This document shows positions 16,944-23,407 of a stretch of DNA of 23,407 bases, piece after piece; position 1 is the first letter of the stretch, and each line of letters begins with the position of its first letter. This DNA is from JACCQS01 sp050999295. GTDB taxonomy: Bacteria; Actinomycetota; Actinomycetes; Mycobacteriales; Geodermatophilaceae. The notes beneath the pieces were generated by a model, which saw only the letters and a program-made list of their open reading frames with translations, did no database searches and had not been told where the DNA came from. The stretch is from contig JBPCPI010000194.1 in the NCBI GenBank assembly GCA_050999295.1, forward strand, positions 1 to 23,407, written 5' to 3'. The position numbers and the translations under genes are program-made.

Positions 16944-18365
16944 CTATCCGCGGGCCCACTTGTCGGTCCCATCCCTTGGTGATCTTGACCTTTTGGTGGT
17001 TTTCGGGCCGCTCCTGCGGCGTGTCGCCGCAACAAGGTCAAGATCACCACGGAGGGGGACGGCGGAGCTGGCTTTGACGATCGCGACTCCGATCGCGGTC
17101 GTGACCGGCACGGCCAGGATGAGTCCGATCGCGCCGACCAGCGTACGAACGACCTCCTCGGCGATCACGCCACTGGTGACGATGTCGAGCGCCGGGCGCT
17201 GATAGATCTCGAAGAGCAACAGCAACGGAAGCGCGGCCCCGGCGTAGGCGAACACGATCGTGTACACCGTCGAGGCGATGTGATCGCGGCCGATCCGCAT
17301 CGCGCTGGCGAACAAGGTCCTGGCCGGCAGATCCGGAGAGACCTGGTGTAGCTCCCACACCGCCGAAGCCTGGGTGATCGTCACGTCGTTCAGGACACCC
17401 AGACCGGCCACGATGATTCCGCACAGGACCAGCCCGGAGAGGTCGAGTCCGGCGGCAAAGCCTTGCAACACAACGTTTTCCTCAGTGGCCAGCCCGGTCA
17501 CCTTCGCGGCTGACTGGCCGATCGCGCCGAGCGCGGTGACCATCCCGAGCCCGAACAGAGTTCCGATCAACGCGGTCGTCGTACGGGCGGAGAAGCCGTG
17601 GGCCAGGTAGAGAACCACGAGCATGATCGCTGAGGACCCCACCAGCCCGATCAGCACCGGGGAACTGCCGGCCAGTAGGCCGGGCAGCATGAATTCGAGC
17701 AGGATGACGAAGGCGAACGCCAGGCCCAGCACTGAGGCCAGGCCGCGCATCCGCGCCACCGCGATTACCGCGATCACGAAGGCCAGCGCCAGAATCGCGA
17801 TCGGGAAGCCCCGTGCGAAGTCGTTGAACGTGTACAGCTCGTCGGGATCACCGTTCCCGGCCGCCCGGGACATCACCACACGTACGCCGGTGTCGATGCC
17901 GGCGCCGTACACATCAGGTGGCAGGTCCAGCCGTACGTTCTCGGTGGCCTCGGGACCGTCCTCGACCGTGACGGTGGCGATCGCGCAGATCTGGCGTCCC
18001 GCGTCATTCGGTCCCGGTTCGGCCCCCGGGACCCCGCAGTCGTACGGCTCGATCGCGACGATCACGCCGGTCGGGTAGAGCGTTCCCTCCGGGAAGTACT
18101 GCTCGGCAGCCCGTTCAGCATCCGACGTGCCGCTGGGCCAGAGCAGGATCAGCCCGCTCACCGTGGCGAGTGCAACGGGGATCAGGACAGCGGCCATGAG
18201 CTTGAGGGCGCGGCGCTGCTGCGCCTTGTCGGCCGGATCCTCAACGTCGTCAGAGGTAGTGGAGTGGGTGTGCGCGTCGGCATATCGCCCAGCATCGCGG
18301 ATGCGACCGTGCCGTGCGGGGAGGATGCAGGCGCGCCGACTGATGAGGATTGTCTCATCCCGCAC
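16944..18365 (-). CDS. YibE/F family multi-pass membrane protein
   Basis: The protein (up to 473 residues) has a transmembrane segment at about 56-75, an extracytoplasmic domain (76-185), and then about seven to eight membrane helices. The conserved GVLNDVTITQASAVWELH and MRIGRDHIASTVYTIVFAYAGAALP segments identify the YibE/F family, whose function is unknown. The start is uncertain: GTG at 18365 gives a 55-residue charged tail and lies inside a repeated CTCATC box, while ATG 18197 would cut into the first helix. The last 30 or so residues (GDLDLVAATRRRSGPKTTKRSRSP) are encoded by a large inverted repeat, so the C-terminus is probably a late extension. It ends in TAG and leads a yibE/F-dcd-hydrolase run. 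Confidence 0.85.
   Translation of the reverse strand: MRDETILISRRACILPARHGRIRDAGRYADAHTHSTTSDDVEDPADKAQQRRALKLMAAVLIPVALATVSGLILLWPSGTSDAERAAEQYFPEGTLYPTGVIVAIEPYDCGVPGAEPGPNDAGRQICAIATVTVEDGPEATENVRLDLPPDVYGAGIDTGVRVVMSRAAGNGDPDELYTFNDFARGFPIAILALAFVIAVIAVARMRGLASVLGLAFAFVILLEFMLPGLLAGSSPVLIGLVGSSAIMLVVLYLAHGFSARTTTALIGTLFGLGMVTALGAIGQSAAKVTGLATEENVVLQGFAAGLDLSGLVLCGIIVAGLGVLNDVTITQASAVWELHQVSPDLPARTLFASAMRIGRDHIASTVYTIVFAYAGAALPLLLLFEIYQRPALDIVTSGVIAEEVVRTLVGAIGLILAVPVTTAIGVAIVKASSAVPLRGDLDLVAATRRRSGPKTTKRSRSPRDGTDKWARG
16977..17049. repeat. Long inverted repeat inside the yibE/F 3' end
   Basis: Perfect 16-base arms (16977-16992, TGGTGATCTTGACCTT, and 17034-17049) flank a 41-base centre. 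The centre holds a smaller hairpin, GCGGCG-TGT-CGCCGC. The whole element lies within the open reading frame of yibE/F. It resembles the intergenic hairpin at 4260-4333 in layout (long outer arms, inner GC stem), so it may be a terminator-type or mobile element that became coding. Confidence 0.85.
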
Positions 18366-18370
18366 TCATC
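18342..18370 (+). promoter_or_regulatory. Candidate response-regulator box and promoter between yibE/F and the phosphotransferase gene
   Basis: TCTCATC (18353-18359) and ACTCATC (18364-18370) form a direct repeat with an 11-bp period. A reversed half-site GATGAG (18342-18347) makes a palindrome with the first CTCATC. Twenty bases after the box, AATACT (18391-18396) is a possible -10 box ending six bases before the ATG at 18403, so the mRNA would be leaderless. The same CTCATC-N5-CTCATC arrangement occurs upstream of the sensor-kinase operon (22998-23015). Confidence 0.5.
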
Positions 18371-18402
18371 ACCGGTCCATCTCCCGAGCCAATACTCGGC
18401 CC

Positions 18403-19722
18403 ATGACCACCAGTGCGCCCCGACCGGCACCGGTCTCTGGACCTTTGCCTGGGACCGCGCACGACGCCTGGTCGCCTGACCTGCGCCTGCTGCTCGGCCA
18501 TGAGGCGCAAGGGCCGCTGCGCGCGCTCATCGAGATGGCGGACGGTGAGTTGTTGTCTTTCCGCCCGCGCCAGGTCAACCACCAGCCAAACCGTGCGACC
18601 GGAGCCTCCTCGACCGTCGTCCAGTACGGGGCGCACATGCGTTGGGGTGGTGGACGGGTCGCGAAGGAGACCCTCGTGATGGCGACGGGTGGGCGCATCC
18701 CGCCGAAGGCCGCGGTCATCGAGAGTGACGGCGTACGCGTCGGCATCTGGCGCTGGCCGTTCGATCCGGACCTGCCCGGACTGCCCTCCGCCGTGGACGC
18801 GGGCGCCGTCAGCGCGTTGCTCGCCGACCTCGGAATGGGAGGCGGCACAGTGCGGTTGACCGTTCGTGCGTACCGGCCGGGACGGCGCGCCGTCATCGAG
18901 GCCAGCGGTACGCACGGTCGCGTCTTCCTCAAGGTGGTGCGTCCACACCGCGTCGAGGCACTGCACGCCAAGCACCGGTTGTTGGCCCAGCACCTTCCGG
19001 TCCCGCACAGCTATGGCTATTCCGCCGAAGGCATCCTCGTCCTACAAGCCCTGCCCGGAGGGTCGTTGCGAAGCGCGCTGGCCGGGGCCGCGGTGCCACT
19101 CCCGACGGCTGCGGCGCTGGAGAGGCTGCTCGATCGGCTCCCGAGCGAGCTTGCCGGCAACCAGATGAGCGGCGACCTCCTCGGGTGCGCCGCCCACTAT
19201 GCGGATGTCGTGGCCGGCTGCCTGCCCGAAGAACGGGCCCGACTCGACTCGTTGATCGGCCGCTACGCCGCACTCGATGCTGGTGAACATCCGATTGTTG
19301 CCGTGCACGGCGACTTCTACGAGGGCCAGATCCTGGTTGAGCGCGGGCGGGTCAGCGGACTTCTCGACCTCGACTCGGCCGGCACCGGTCACCGGATCGA
19401 CGAATGGGCCACGATGCTCGCCCACCTCAGCGTCCTCGGCCTGCTGCATCCCAAGGCCCGGCGGGTCAAGCGGTACGGCGCCGACCTGCTCACCGAGCTG
19501 GAGAAGCGTTGTCCTCCCGCGCAACTGCGCCTGCAAATCAGTGCCGCCGTACTCGGATTGGCCACCGGACCGTTCAGAGTGCTCCTGCCCCGCTGGCCGG
19601 AACAGACCCGTCGCCGCCTCGCTCTTGCCGAGGACTGGCTCACCGGTGCTGAGGAAAAGGCCGGTCGGACAACGACATCCGCGCTGGCCGGACGTGAGGA
19701 TTCACTCACCGCCGTCTCCTGA
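18403..19722 (+). CDS. Phosphotransferase of the aminoglycoside/choline kinase-like family
   Basis: The 439-residue protein has a kinase-like fold. VFLKVVRPHRVEAL carries the ATP-binding lysine, ALPGGSLRSAL marks the hinge, the catalytic loop is VHGDFYEGQ with D304, and LLDLDSAGTGHRIDEWA provides the metal-binding Asp. This is the order of APH/ChoK-type small-molecule kinases. The 130 residues before it are not recognised. The substrate is unknown; proximity to trehalose genes raises maltokinase as an idea, but I see no specific support. ATG at 18403 was chosen because it is the first Met after the divergent yibE/F start and a -10-like box lies six bases upstream; there is no ribosome-binding site. 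Confidence 0.82.
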   Translation: MTTSAPRPAPVSGPLPGTAHDAWSPDLRLLLGHEAQGPLRALIEMADGELLSFRPRQVNHQPNRATGASSTVVQYGAHMRWGGGRVAKETLVMATGGRIPPKAAVIESDGVRVGIWRWPFDPDLPGLPSAVDAGAVSALLADLGMGGGTVRLTVRAYRPGRRAVIEASGTHGRVFLKVVRPHRVEALHAKHRLLAQHLPVPHSYGYSAEGILVLQALPGGSLRSALAGAAVPLPTAAALERLLDRLPSELAGNQMSGDLLGCAAHYADVVAGCLPEERARLDSLIGRYAALDAGEHPIVAVHGDFYEGQILVERGRVSGLLDLDSAGTGHRIDEWATMLAHLSVLGLLHPKARRVKRYGADLLTELEKRCPPAQLRLQISAAVLGLATGPFRVLLPRWPEQTRRRLALAEDWLTGAEEKAGRTTTSALAGREDSLTAVS

Positions 19723-19729
19723 CCGTCTC
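19712..19729 (+). promoter_or_regulatory. Possible 7-4-7 direct repeat upstream of the secreted acidic protein gene
   Basis: CCGTCTC occurs at 19712-19718 and 19723-19729, an 11-bp period overlapping the phosphotransferase stop and about 75 bases upstream of the next ATG. The period and the TCTC core match the boxes at 18353 and 22998, but the flanking bases differ, so this may be chance. Confidence 0.25.
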
Positions 19730-19803
19730 ACGTCAGCCCGGCAGTGTGGGACTCGAACAAGTCGACATCACGACAGCCGAGAACGCAACGAAAGGAAGCG
19801 ATC

Positions 19804-20229
19804 ATGGACATCACCGAGAACTGGAAGGTCATCACCATCGGAGCAGCGCTCACCGGTGTCGGGCTCACCGGGGTGGCATTGGCCGACACCTCGTCCCCCA
19901 TCGCAGACAGCGGTCAGATCCAGCAGATCAACGTCGACGCCTTCGAGGACCTCTCCCCGGAGTCAGCCGATTCGCCCAACGAGAGCGTGGCCGAATCCGC
20001 GGACTCGCCGTTCGACCGCCCCGATGACCCGGGCTACGTCGACCCGTCCCCGGAATCGGCCGACTCGCCCAACGAGAGCGCGAGCGACTCGCCACCGCCG
20101 CCTCCGGCCCCCGCGCCGGTCCCCGCTCCGCAGCCGGGTGGTGGCGACGGAGACGACGGCGATGACGACAGCCCTGACGACGACGGTGGTGGCGGAGACG
20201 ACAGCGGCGACGACGGCGGCGACGACTAG
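19804..20229 (+). CDS. Secreted Pro-rich, Asp/Gly-tailed protein of unknown function
   Basis: I do not recognise a family. The 141-residue protein has a signal peptide (hydrophobic residues 9-26 after K8; likely cleavage VALA-D at 27/28). An acidic region follows with the repeat SPESADSPNES at residues 51-61 and 82-92. A Pro/Ala spacer (PPPPPAPAPVPAPQP) and an Asp/Gly-rich tail ending GDDGGDD complete it. No cysteines or enzyme motifs are visible. The ATG at 19804 has AAAGGAAG seven bases upstream. It converges on the response-regulator gene and resembles the other protein of this module (22579-22965) in layout. Cation binding or a role as a sensed envelope component is speculation. It ends in TAG. 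Confidence 0.8.
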   Translation: MDITENWKVITIGAALTGVGLTGVALADTSSPIADSGQIQQINVDAFEDLSPESADSPNESVAESADSPFDRPDDPGYVDPSPESADSPNESASDSPPPPPAPAPVPAPQPGGGDGDDGDDDSPDDDGGGGDDSGDDGGDD

Positions 20230-20325
20230 GCCGTCGCGGCAGAGGGCTGCAGCGGCACCAGCCACCTGATCGCGTGCGGCATCGGCAGTGCCAGGTGGAG
20301 CGGGAGACCAGTGCTCGAGATGGGG

Positions 20326-21009
20326 CTAGAGGGAGGCGGAATCCTTGGCTGGGGCTTCGAGGCGGTAACCCATCCCACGAACCGTGCTGATGGTCTGTGG
20401 GCCCAGCTTCCGCCTGAGGTAACCGACGTAGACATCCACCACGTTGGACCCGGGGTCGTAGTCATAGCCCCATACGTGGCTGAGCAATTGCTCGCGGGAT
20501 AGCACCTGGCCCGGATGGCGGAACAGCGTCTCCGCCAATAGGAACTCCCTGGCTGACAGGTCGATGGCCTTGCTGCCGACATGCGCCCGCCGGCCCCGCA
20601 GGTCCAGGCGCAGATCGCCGGCCGTCAGCACCGTTATCTCAGGAGAGCGATCGTTGGCCAGTCGCACCCGGATCCGGGCCAGCAACTCCTCGAACCGGAA
20701 CGGCTTGGTCATGTAGTCATCCGCCCCGCCCTCCAGGCCAGCGACGGTGTCCTGCACCCTGTCGCGCGCGGTGAGCATGACGATCGGGATGGGCGAGTGC
20801 GAGGCCCGGATGGCCCGGAGCACGCCGAAGCCGTCCAAGCCCGGCAGGCCGATGTCGAGGACGAGTAGGTCGAAATCGCCGGTCAACGCATAGTCGCGGG
20901 CTCCCTGCCCGTCGGAGACGACGGTCGTGGTGAACCCGTTGGAGCGCAGTCCCTTCTCGATGAAGGCGGCTATGCGGCTCTCGTCCTCGGCAATCAAAAT
21001 CCTGTTCAC
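20326..21009 (-). CDS. OmpR/PhoB-family response regulator
   Basis: The 227-residue DNA-binding regulator has a receiver domain (residues 1-115) with acidic E8-D9, phosphoacceptor D52 in LLVLDIGLPG, T80 in VMLTARD and K102 in DDYMTKPF. A winged-helix domain follows (about 128-220) with ELL-type ELLSHVWGYDYDPGSNVVDVYVGYLRRKLG and TVRGMGYRLE. The GTG at 21009 overlaps the histidine kinase stop by four bases (GTGA), so the pair is translationally coupled. OmpR-type regulators bind direct repeats with an 11-bp period, which fits the box upstream of this operon. The partner kinase gene carries an in-frame stop. It ends in TAG. Confidence 0.94.
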   Translation of the reverse strand: MNRILIAEDESRIAAFIEKGLRSNGFTTTVVSDGQGARDYALTGDFDLLVLDIGLPGLDGFGVLRAIRASHSPIPIVMLTARDRVQDTVAGLEGGADDYMTKPFRFEELLARIRVRLANDRSPEITVLTAGDLRLDLRGRRAHVGSKAIDLSAREFLLAETLFRHPGQVLSREQLLSHVWGYDYDPGSNVVDVYVGYLRRKLGPQTISTVRGMGYRLEAPAKDSASL

Positions 21010-22592
21010 GGCAGCCTCATTCGCTTGGTGGCGCCGACCTTCGTGTTGTTGTCGACGATCTGGGTGTCATCTGCACCGGACGCTCTCTTGTCCGCTGGCG
21101 GCACGCTGGCAGCCTGGGCTGCCGCGCTGGGTTCGTTATCGGCGATCACGCCGGGCAGGACGAGTGTGAACGTGGCACCGCGACCTGGACTGCTGTCCAC
21201 CGCGACGCGGCCACGATGGGCCGCGACGATAGCACCGACGATTGCCAGTCCGAGGCCAGCTCCGTCAGAGCGCGCGGAGTTGCCCTGAGCGAAGCGCTCG
21301 AACAAGCGCCGCTCGGTGCCCGGCTCCAAGCCGGTACCGCTGTCGCTGACCCACAGCCAGAGGTTTCCGTCCATTACGCGCGATCCGAGCGAGATGCGAT
21401 CCTCGGTTTCGGTGTGATGAGTCGCGTTGTGCGCCAGCGCAATCATGGCCTGTGTGATGCGCTGAGGGTCGAGGAATACGGTCGACCAAGCAACCGACTC
21501 GAGCATCCAATTCCGATCGGCGAGGGCGCCGACCTTGTCGAAGATCGCGTGCGTCAGAGTACCGGCGTCGGTGGGCACAGGCACGACGAACTCGGGCTGC
21601 TCGGACCGGGCCAGGGTCAACAGATCGGTGACCAAACGGTTCATCCGTTCTAGTTCGTCATCGACCAGAGCAGTCGTCTCGGCGATGTCCGCAGGGTTTT
21701 GGGTGTCCAGGAGTTCCATGTGCCCCCGGACGATGGTGATCGGAGTGCGCAACTCGTGGCTCACGTCGTCGAGGAAGCGACGCTGGCTGTCGAATCCCGC
21801 CTCCAGGCGGTCGAGCATTCCGTTGAAGGTCGCGCCCAGCTCGGCGATCTCGTCCTGGGGGCCACTCGGGAGATCGATCCTCCGTGACAAGTCGGTCTCA
21901 CCGATCTGTCGGGCGGCGTCGGTGATGGCGCGGATCGGTCGCAGGATCCGGCCGGCGAGAATCCAGGCGGCGAGGGAGGCAAGCACGAGGGTTCCGCCAC
22001 CAACGAGCAGCATCACGCGGGCGGCTTCATCGGCGGCCTGCCGCTCCTGGTCGGCGAAGTAGGCAACGACGATGACCCCCTGTGCGGGATCCCCCGCCAG
22101 GCTCACTGGCACGGCGAGGTAGCGGACCTCTCCCGCGCCACTCTCGTAGAGTCCCGCCAAGGTCGAGTCCACCGATCCCACCAACGTGGCGAAGACCGGA
22201 TCCTCGGAGAGCAGGACGGGTGCCTGCTGACGGCTCTGGTAGGCGAAGTCACCATCGACGTACCCGAGGAACTTCTCGTTCGGCTGCGCAAGGTTGAACG
22301 TGATCGCGAACTCCAGGACCTCGTCGACGCTGCCGAAGCGTTCCCCGGTCCTGGTGTTGACCCCTGACTCGGTCAGCCGGCCGAACTCCGCTATCTCGCC
22401 GTGCAGGCTGGAGTCCATCCGCTCGTTGGTCGCGGCGATCAGTACACGCTAGGTGACGAAGGTGCTGACCAGCAGCGCAAGGAGCACGAGGAGCAGGACG
22501 AACCCGAGGATTCGGAATCGCGTGCTGAGCACCCGCCGCCCAGAGTTGGCGGCCTGCTCGGCCGCGGTAGACCCGAGCTCAGCCGCCGTCAT
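21006..22592 (-). pseudogene. Sensor histidine kinase gene with an in-frame TAG after the first membrane helix
   Basis: The frame from ATG 22592 encodes a classical kinase of 528 positions. Transmembrane helix 1 is at about 27-46 (ILGFVLLLVLLALLVSTFV), then a TAG at codon 48 (22449-22451), then in the same frame RVLIAATNERMDSSLHGEI, an extracytoplasmic sensor domain, helix 2 (VMLLVGGGTLVLASLAAWIL), HAMP, H279 in VSHELRTP, the N-box ALAHNATHH, DSGTGLEPG and GAGLGLAIVGA. Related kinases continue directly from helix 1 into the V-L-hydrophobic-R/D segment, so TAG replaces one sense codon. Restart at ATG 22418 would give a 470-residue kinase lacking helix 1, probably with misplaced sensor domain. 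The ATG overlaps the upstream gene by 14 bases. Error or readthrough are alternatives. Confidence 0.8.
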
Positions 22593-22965
22593 CGTCGCCT
22601 CCTCCGCCACCGTCGTCGCCTCCTCCGCCACCGTCGTCGCCGCCACCGCCGCCGCCATCATCCGCTGGAGGGGGCGGAACTTGGCCTCCGCCACCCGGGG
22701 CAGGAGCCGGAGGGGGCACCGGGATCGGTGCCGGAGGGGGCACCGGGATCGGTGCCGGAGGGGGTAGCGGCGCGGGCGCCGGCGCGGGGGTAGCTGAGGT
22801 GGGGGTGGGAGTCGACGCATCGGGAATGATCACGATGGGCGCGGGAAGCTGTCCACCGGCCGGACCCCTGTCCGTCGTGCTGATCAGGAAGCCACCGAAA
22901 ACGAGGACGACGACGGCCGCGGCCGCGATCATGCCGGCCTGCACAGCTCGACCTGATCGGATCAT
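22579..22965 (-). CDS. Membrane-anchored Pro-rich, Asp/Gly-tailed protein of unknown function
   Basis: This 128-residue protein has no recognised family. A basic start (MIRSGRAVQAG) is followed by a hydrophobic anchor or signal segment (about 12-29). A Thr/Pro/Ala spacer with PPPAPIPV octapeptide repeats follows, then a Gly/Asp tail of DDGGGGG units. The open frame extends upstream through the tRNA gene, but that part is the well-known spurious antisense-tRNA peptide, so ATG 22965 (or GTG 22968) is the likely start. A candidate 11-bp-period box lies upstream (22998-23015). Its stop lies inside the start of the kinase gene, so it leads the operon. The order anchor, Pro-rich spacer, Asp/Gly tail mirrors the protein at 19804-20229. 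Confidence 0.75.
   Translation of the reverse strand: MIRSGRAVQAGMIAAAAVVVLVFGGFLISTTDRGPAGGQLPAPIVIIPDASTPTPTSATPAPAPAPLPPPAPIPVPPPAPIPVPPPAPAPGGGGQVPPPPADDGGGGGGDDGGGGGDDGGGGGDDDGG
22600..22641. repeat. Two 21-bp tandem repeats coding for DDGGGGG
   Basis: The unit TCCTCCGCCACCGTCGTCGC plus C is repeated exactly at 22600-22620 and 22621-22641. It encodes the Asp/Gly heptads of the tail of the protein on the minus strand; the in-frame length suggests slippage-driven length variation. Confidence 0.9.
22706..22764. repeat. 24-bp tandem repeats coding for PPPAPIPV
   Basis: Two exact 24-bp units (22706-22729, 22730-22753) and an 11-base partial third copy encode the Pro-rich octapeptide spacer of the minus-strand protein. 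The period is a multiple of three. Confidence 0.92.
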
Positions 22966-22997
22966 CACGTCAGCCTGTACCCCGCCGATGGCAGTCG

Positions 22998-23015
22998 GAT
23001 GAGATCTAGATGAGA
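22998..23015 (-). promoter_or_regulatory. Candidate response-regulator box upstream of the sensor operon
   Basis: On the minus strand, TCTCATC-TAGA-TCTCATC is a perfect 7-bp direct repeat with a 4-bp spacer (11-bp period), the layout used by OmpR/PhoB-family regulators. Eighteen bases downstream is TACAGG, a possible -10 box, so the downstream half-site would overlap the -35 position, as in activated promoters. A matching box lies at 18353-18370. The regulator encoded in this operon is the natural candidate to bind. Confidence 0.55.
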
Positions 23016-23037
23016 AGTCTCTTACTTCAGGGTGGGT

Positions 23038-23043
23038 TAGGCT
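23038..23043 (+). promoter_or_regulatory. Possible -10 box of the tRNA-Gly promoter
   Basis: TAGGCT fits the actinobacterial TANNNT pattern and lies 24 bases before the mature tRNA 5' end. No clear -35 box was found, so this is tentative. Confidence 0.35.
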
Positions 23044-23067
23044 CGTTGCGCCCTTCCGAGGGCTTTC

Positions 23068-23141
23068 GCGGGTGTAGTTCAATGGCAGAACATCAGCTTC
23101 CCAAGCTGACAGTGCGGGTTCGATTCCCGTCACCCGCTCCA
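23068..23141 (+). tRNA. tRNA-Gly with anticodon CCC
   Basis: The 74 bases fold into a full cloverleaf. The acceptor stem pairs GCGGGTG with CACCCGC, the D-stem is GTTC/GAAC, and the anticodon stem is TCAGC/GCTGA with loop TTCCCAA (anticodon CCC, reading GGG). The T-stem is GCGGG/CCCGT with loop TTCGATT. The discriminator base is T and the CCA end is encoded. It is transcribed opposite to the sensor operon, and their promoters lie in the same short gap. Confidence 0.96.
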
Positions 23142-23311
23142 CGTAAAACCGCAGGTCAGAGGGGCAGGTTCGTCTCGGGATGCTTTGACCAATCTGACCA
23201 CTGGCGACCCTAAGAGACCCTAGATTGCCGCTGCTCAGCCCACGTTTGGCCCACGCCGGCAGATCGCCGTGTGCATTTCGTCACCCGCCGGACTGCCCCC
23301 TGACTCGGGCG

Positions 23312-23407
23312 TTAACGGTGTTTGGCAACGGTGAGCAACACTGCCGAGGACTCCAGCGCTTCGAGCGTGTGCAGAGAGTCAGGCACGATCAGCAAATCCC
23401 CCGGTGA
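23312..23407 (-). CDS. Cupin-domain protein, C-terminal end (runs off the right edge)
   Basis: The last 31 codons of a minus-strand gene end in TAA at 23312. The peptide SPGDLLIVPDSLHTLEALES followed by SAVLLTVAKHR has the second cupin motif: Gly-Asp, hydrophobic-Pro, then a His four residues on, and a closing beta strand. Small single-domain cupins of about 100-120 residues often end this way. Only the tail is visible, so substrate and function cannot be judged. The 170 bases between it and the tRNA hold no gene that I can support. Confidence 0.65.
   Translation of the reverse strand, partial: SPGDLLIVPDSLHTLEALESSAVLLTVAKHR

Noticed and set aside
18403..19722. Maltokinase acting with the trehalose genes
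   Set aside because: The kinase motifs are general APH-type and I see no maltokinase-specific features or gene coupling; several unrelated genes lie between.
22966..23142. N-terminal extension of the minus-strand open frame containing GIEPALSAWEADVLPLNYTR
   Set aside because: This is the familiar spurious peptide read from the antisense strand of tRNA-Gly. The real gene starts at about 22965.
23142..23311. Integration site downstream of tRNA-Gly
   Set aside because: I found no duplicate of the tRNA 3' end, no integrase and no phage gene in the window.

Overview
The window is high-GC DNA with actinobacterial hallmarks. These include many GTG starts, a mycobacterial-type SthA and dCTP deaminase, an EtfD-like Fe-S membrane protein, glycogen/trehalose genes of the TreX-TreY-TreZ type, an encoded tRNA CCA end, and probable leaderless mRNAs. 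I would place it in Actinomycetota, perhaps Propionibacteriales; the rank below phylum is a guess. The genes are mostly chromosomal housekeeping genes. I see no insertion sequence, phage gene or CRISPR array.

Layout. At the left edge is the start of an acyl-CoA dehydrogenase gene (minus). It diverges from an etfD-like gene across four 42-bp tandem repeats. Next are a small membrane-anchored protein and a DUF389 membrane protein (plus), ended by a long hairpin shared with a convergent aldo/keto reductase. The aldo/keto reductase diverges from purB, and the purB 3' end overlaps a vapBC toxin-antitoxin pair (minus). sthA (minus) follows. Across a large perfect-looking palindrome from it, the glycogen-to-trehalose operon glgX(treX)-treY-treZ runs plus. 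A minus operon of yibE/F, dcd and an alpha/beta hydrolase comes next. It diverges from a phosphotransferase gene. Then comes a module made of a secreted Pro/Asp-rich protein (plus) facing a minus operon of a second Pro-rich, Asp/Gly-tailed protein, a sensor histidine kinase and an OmpR-type response regulator. tRNA-Gly(CCC) and the end of a cupin gene (minus) close the window.

How it fits together. Acyl-CoA dehydrogenase and EtfD form the electron-exit route of beta-oxidation, so the repeat array between them may be a shared operator. GlgX, TreY and TreZ turn glycogen into trehalose. The two-component module appears to link two acidic low-complexity exported proteins with a sensor. A 7-4-7 direct repeat (CTCATC at 11-bp period) lies upstream of that operon and recurs between yibE/F and the phosphotransferase gene, suggesting a small regulon.

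The most striking observation is that two otherwise intact genes, treY and the histidine kinase, each carry one in-frame TAG with coding continuing in the same frame on both sides. Other genes here end normally in TAG, so global amber reassignment is unlikely. Recent nonsense mutations, sequence errors, or local readthrough are the alternatives.
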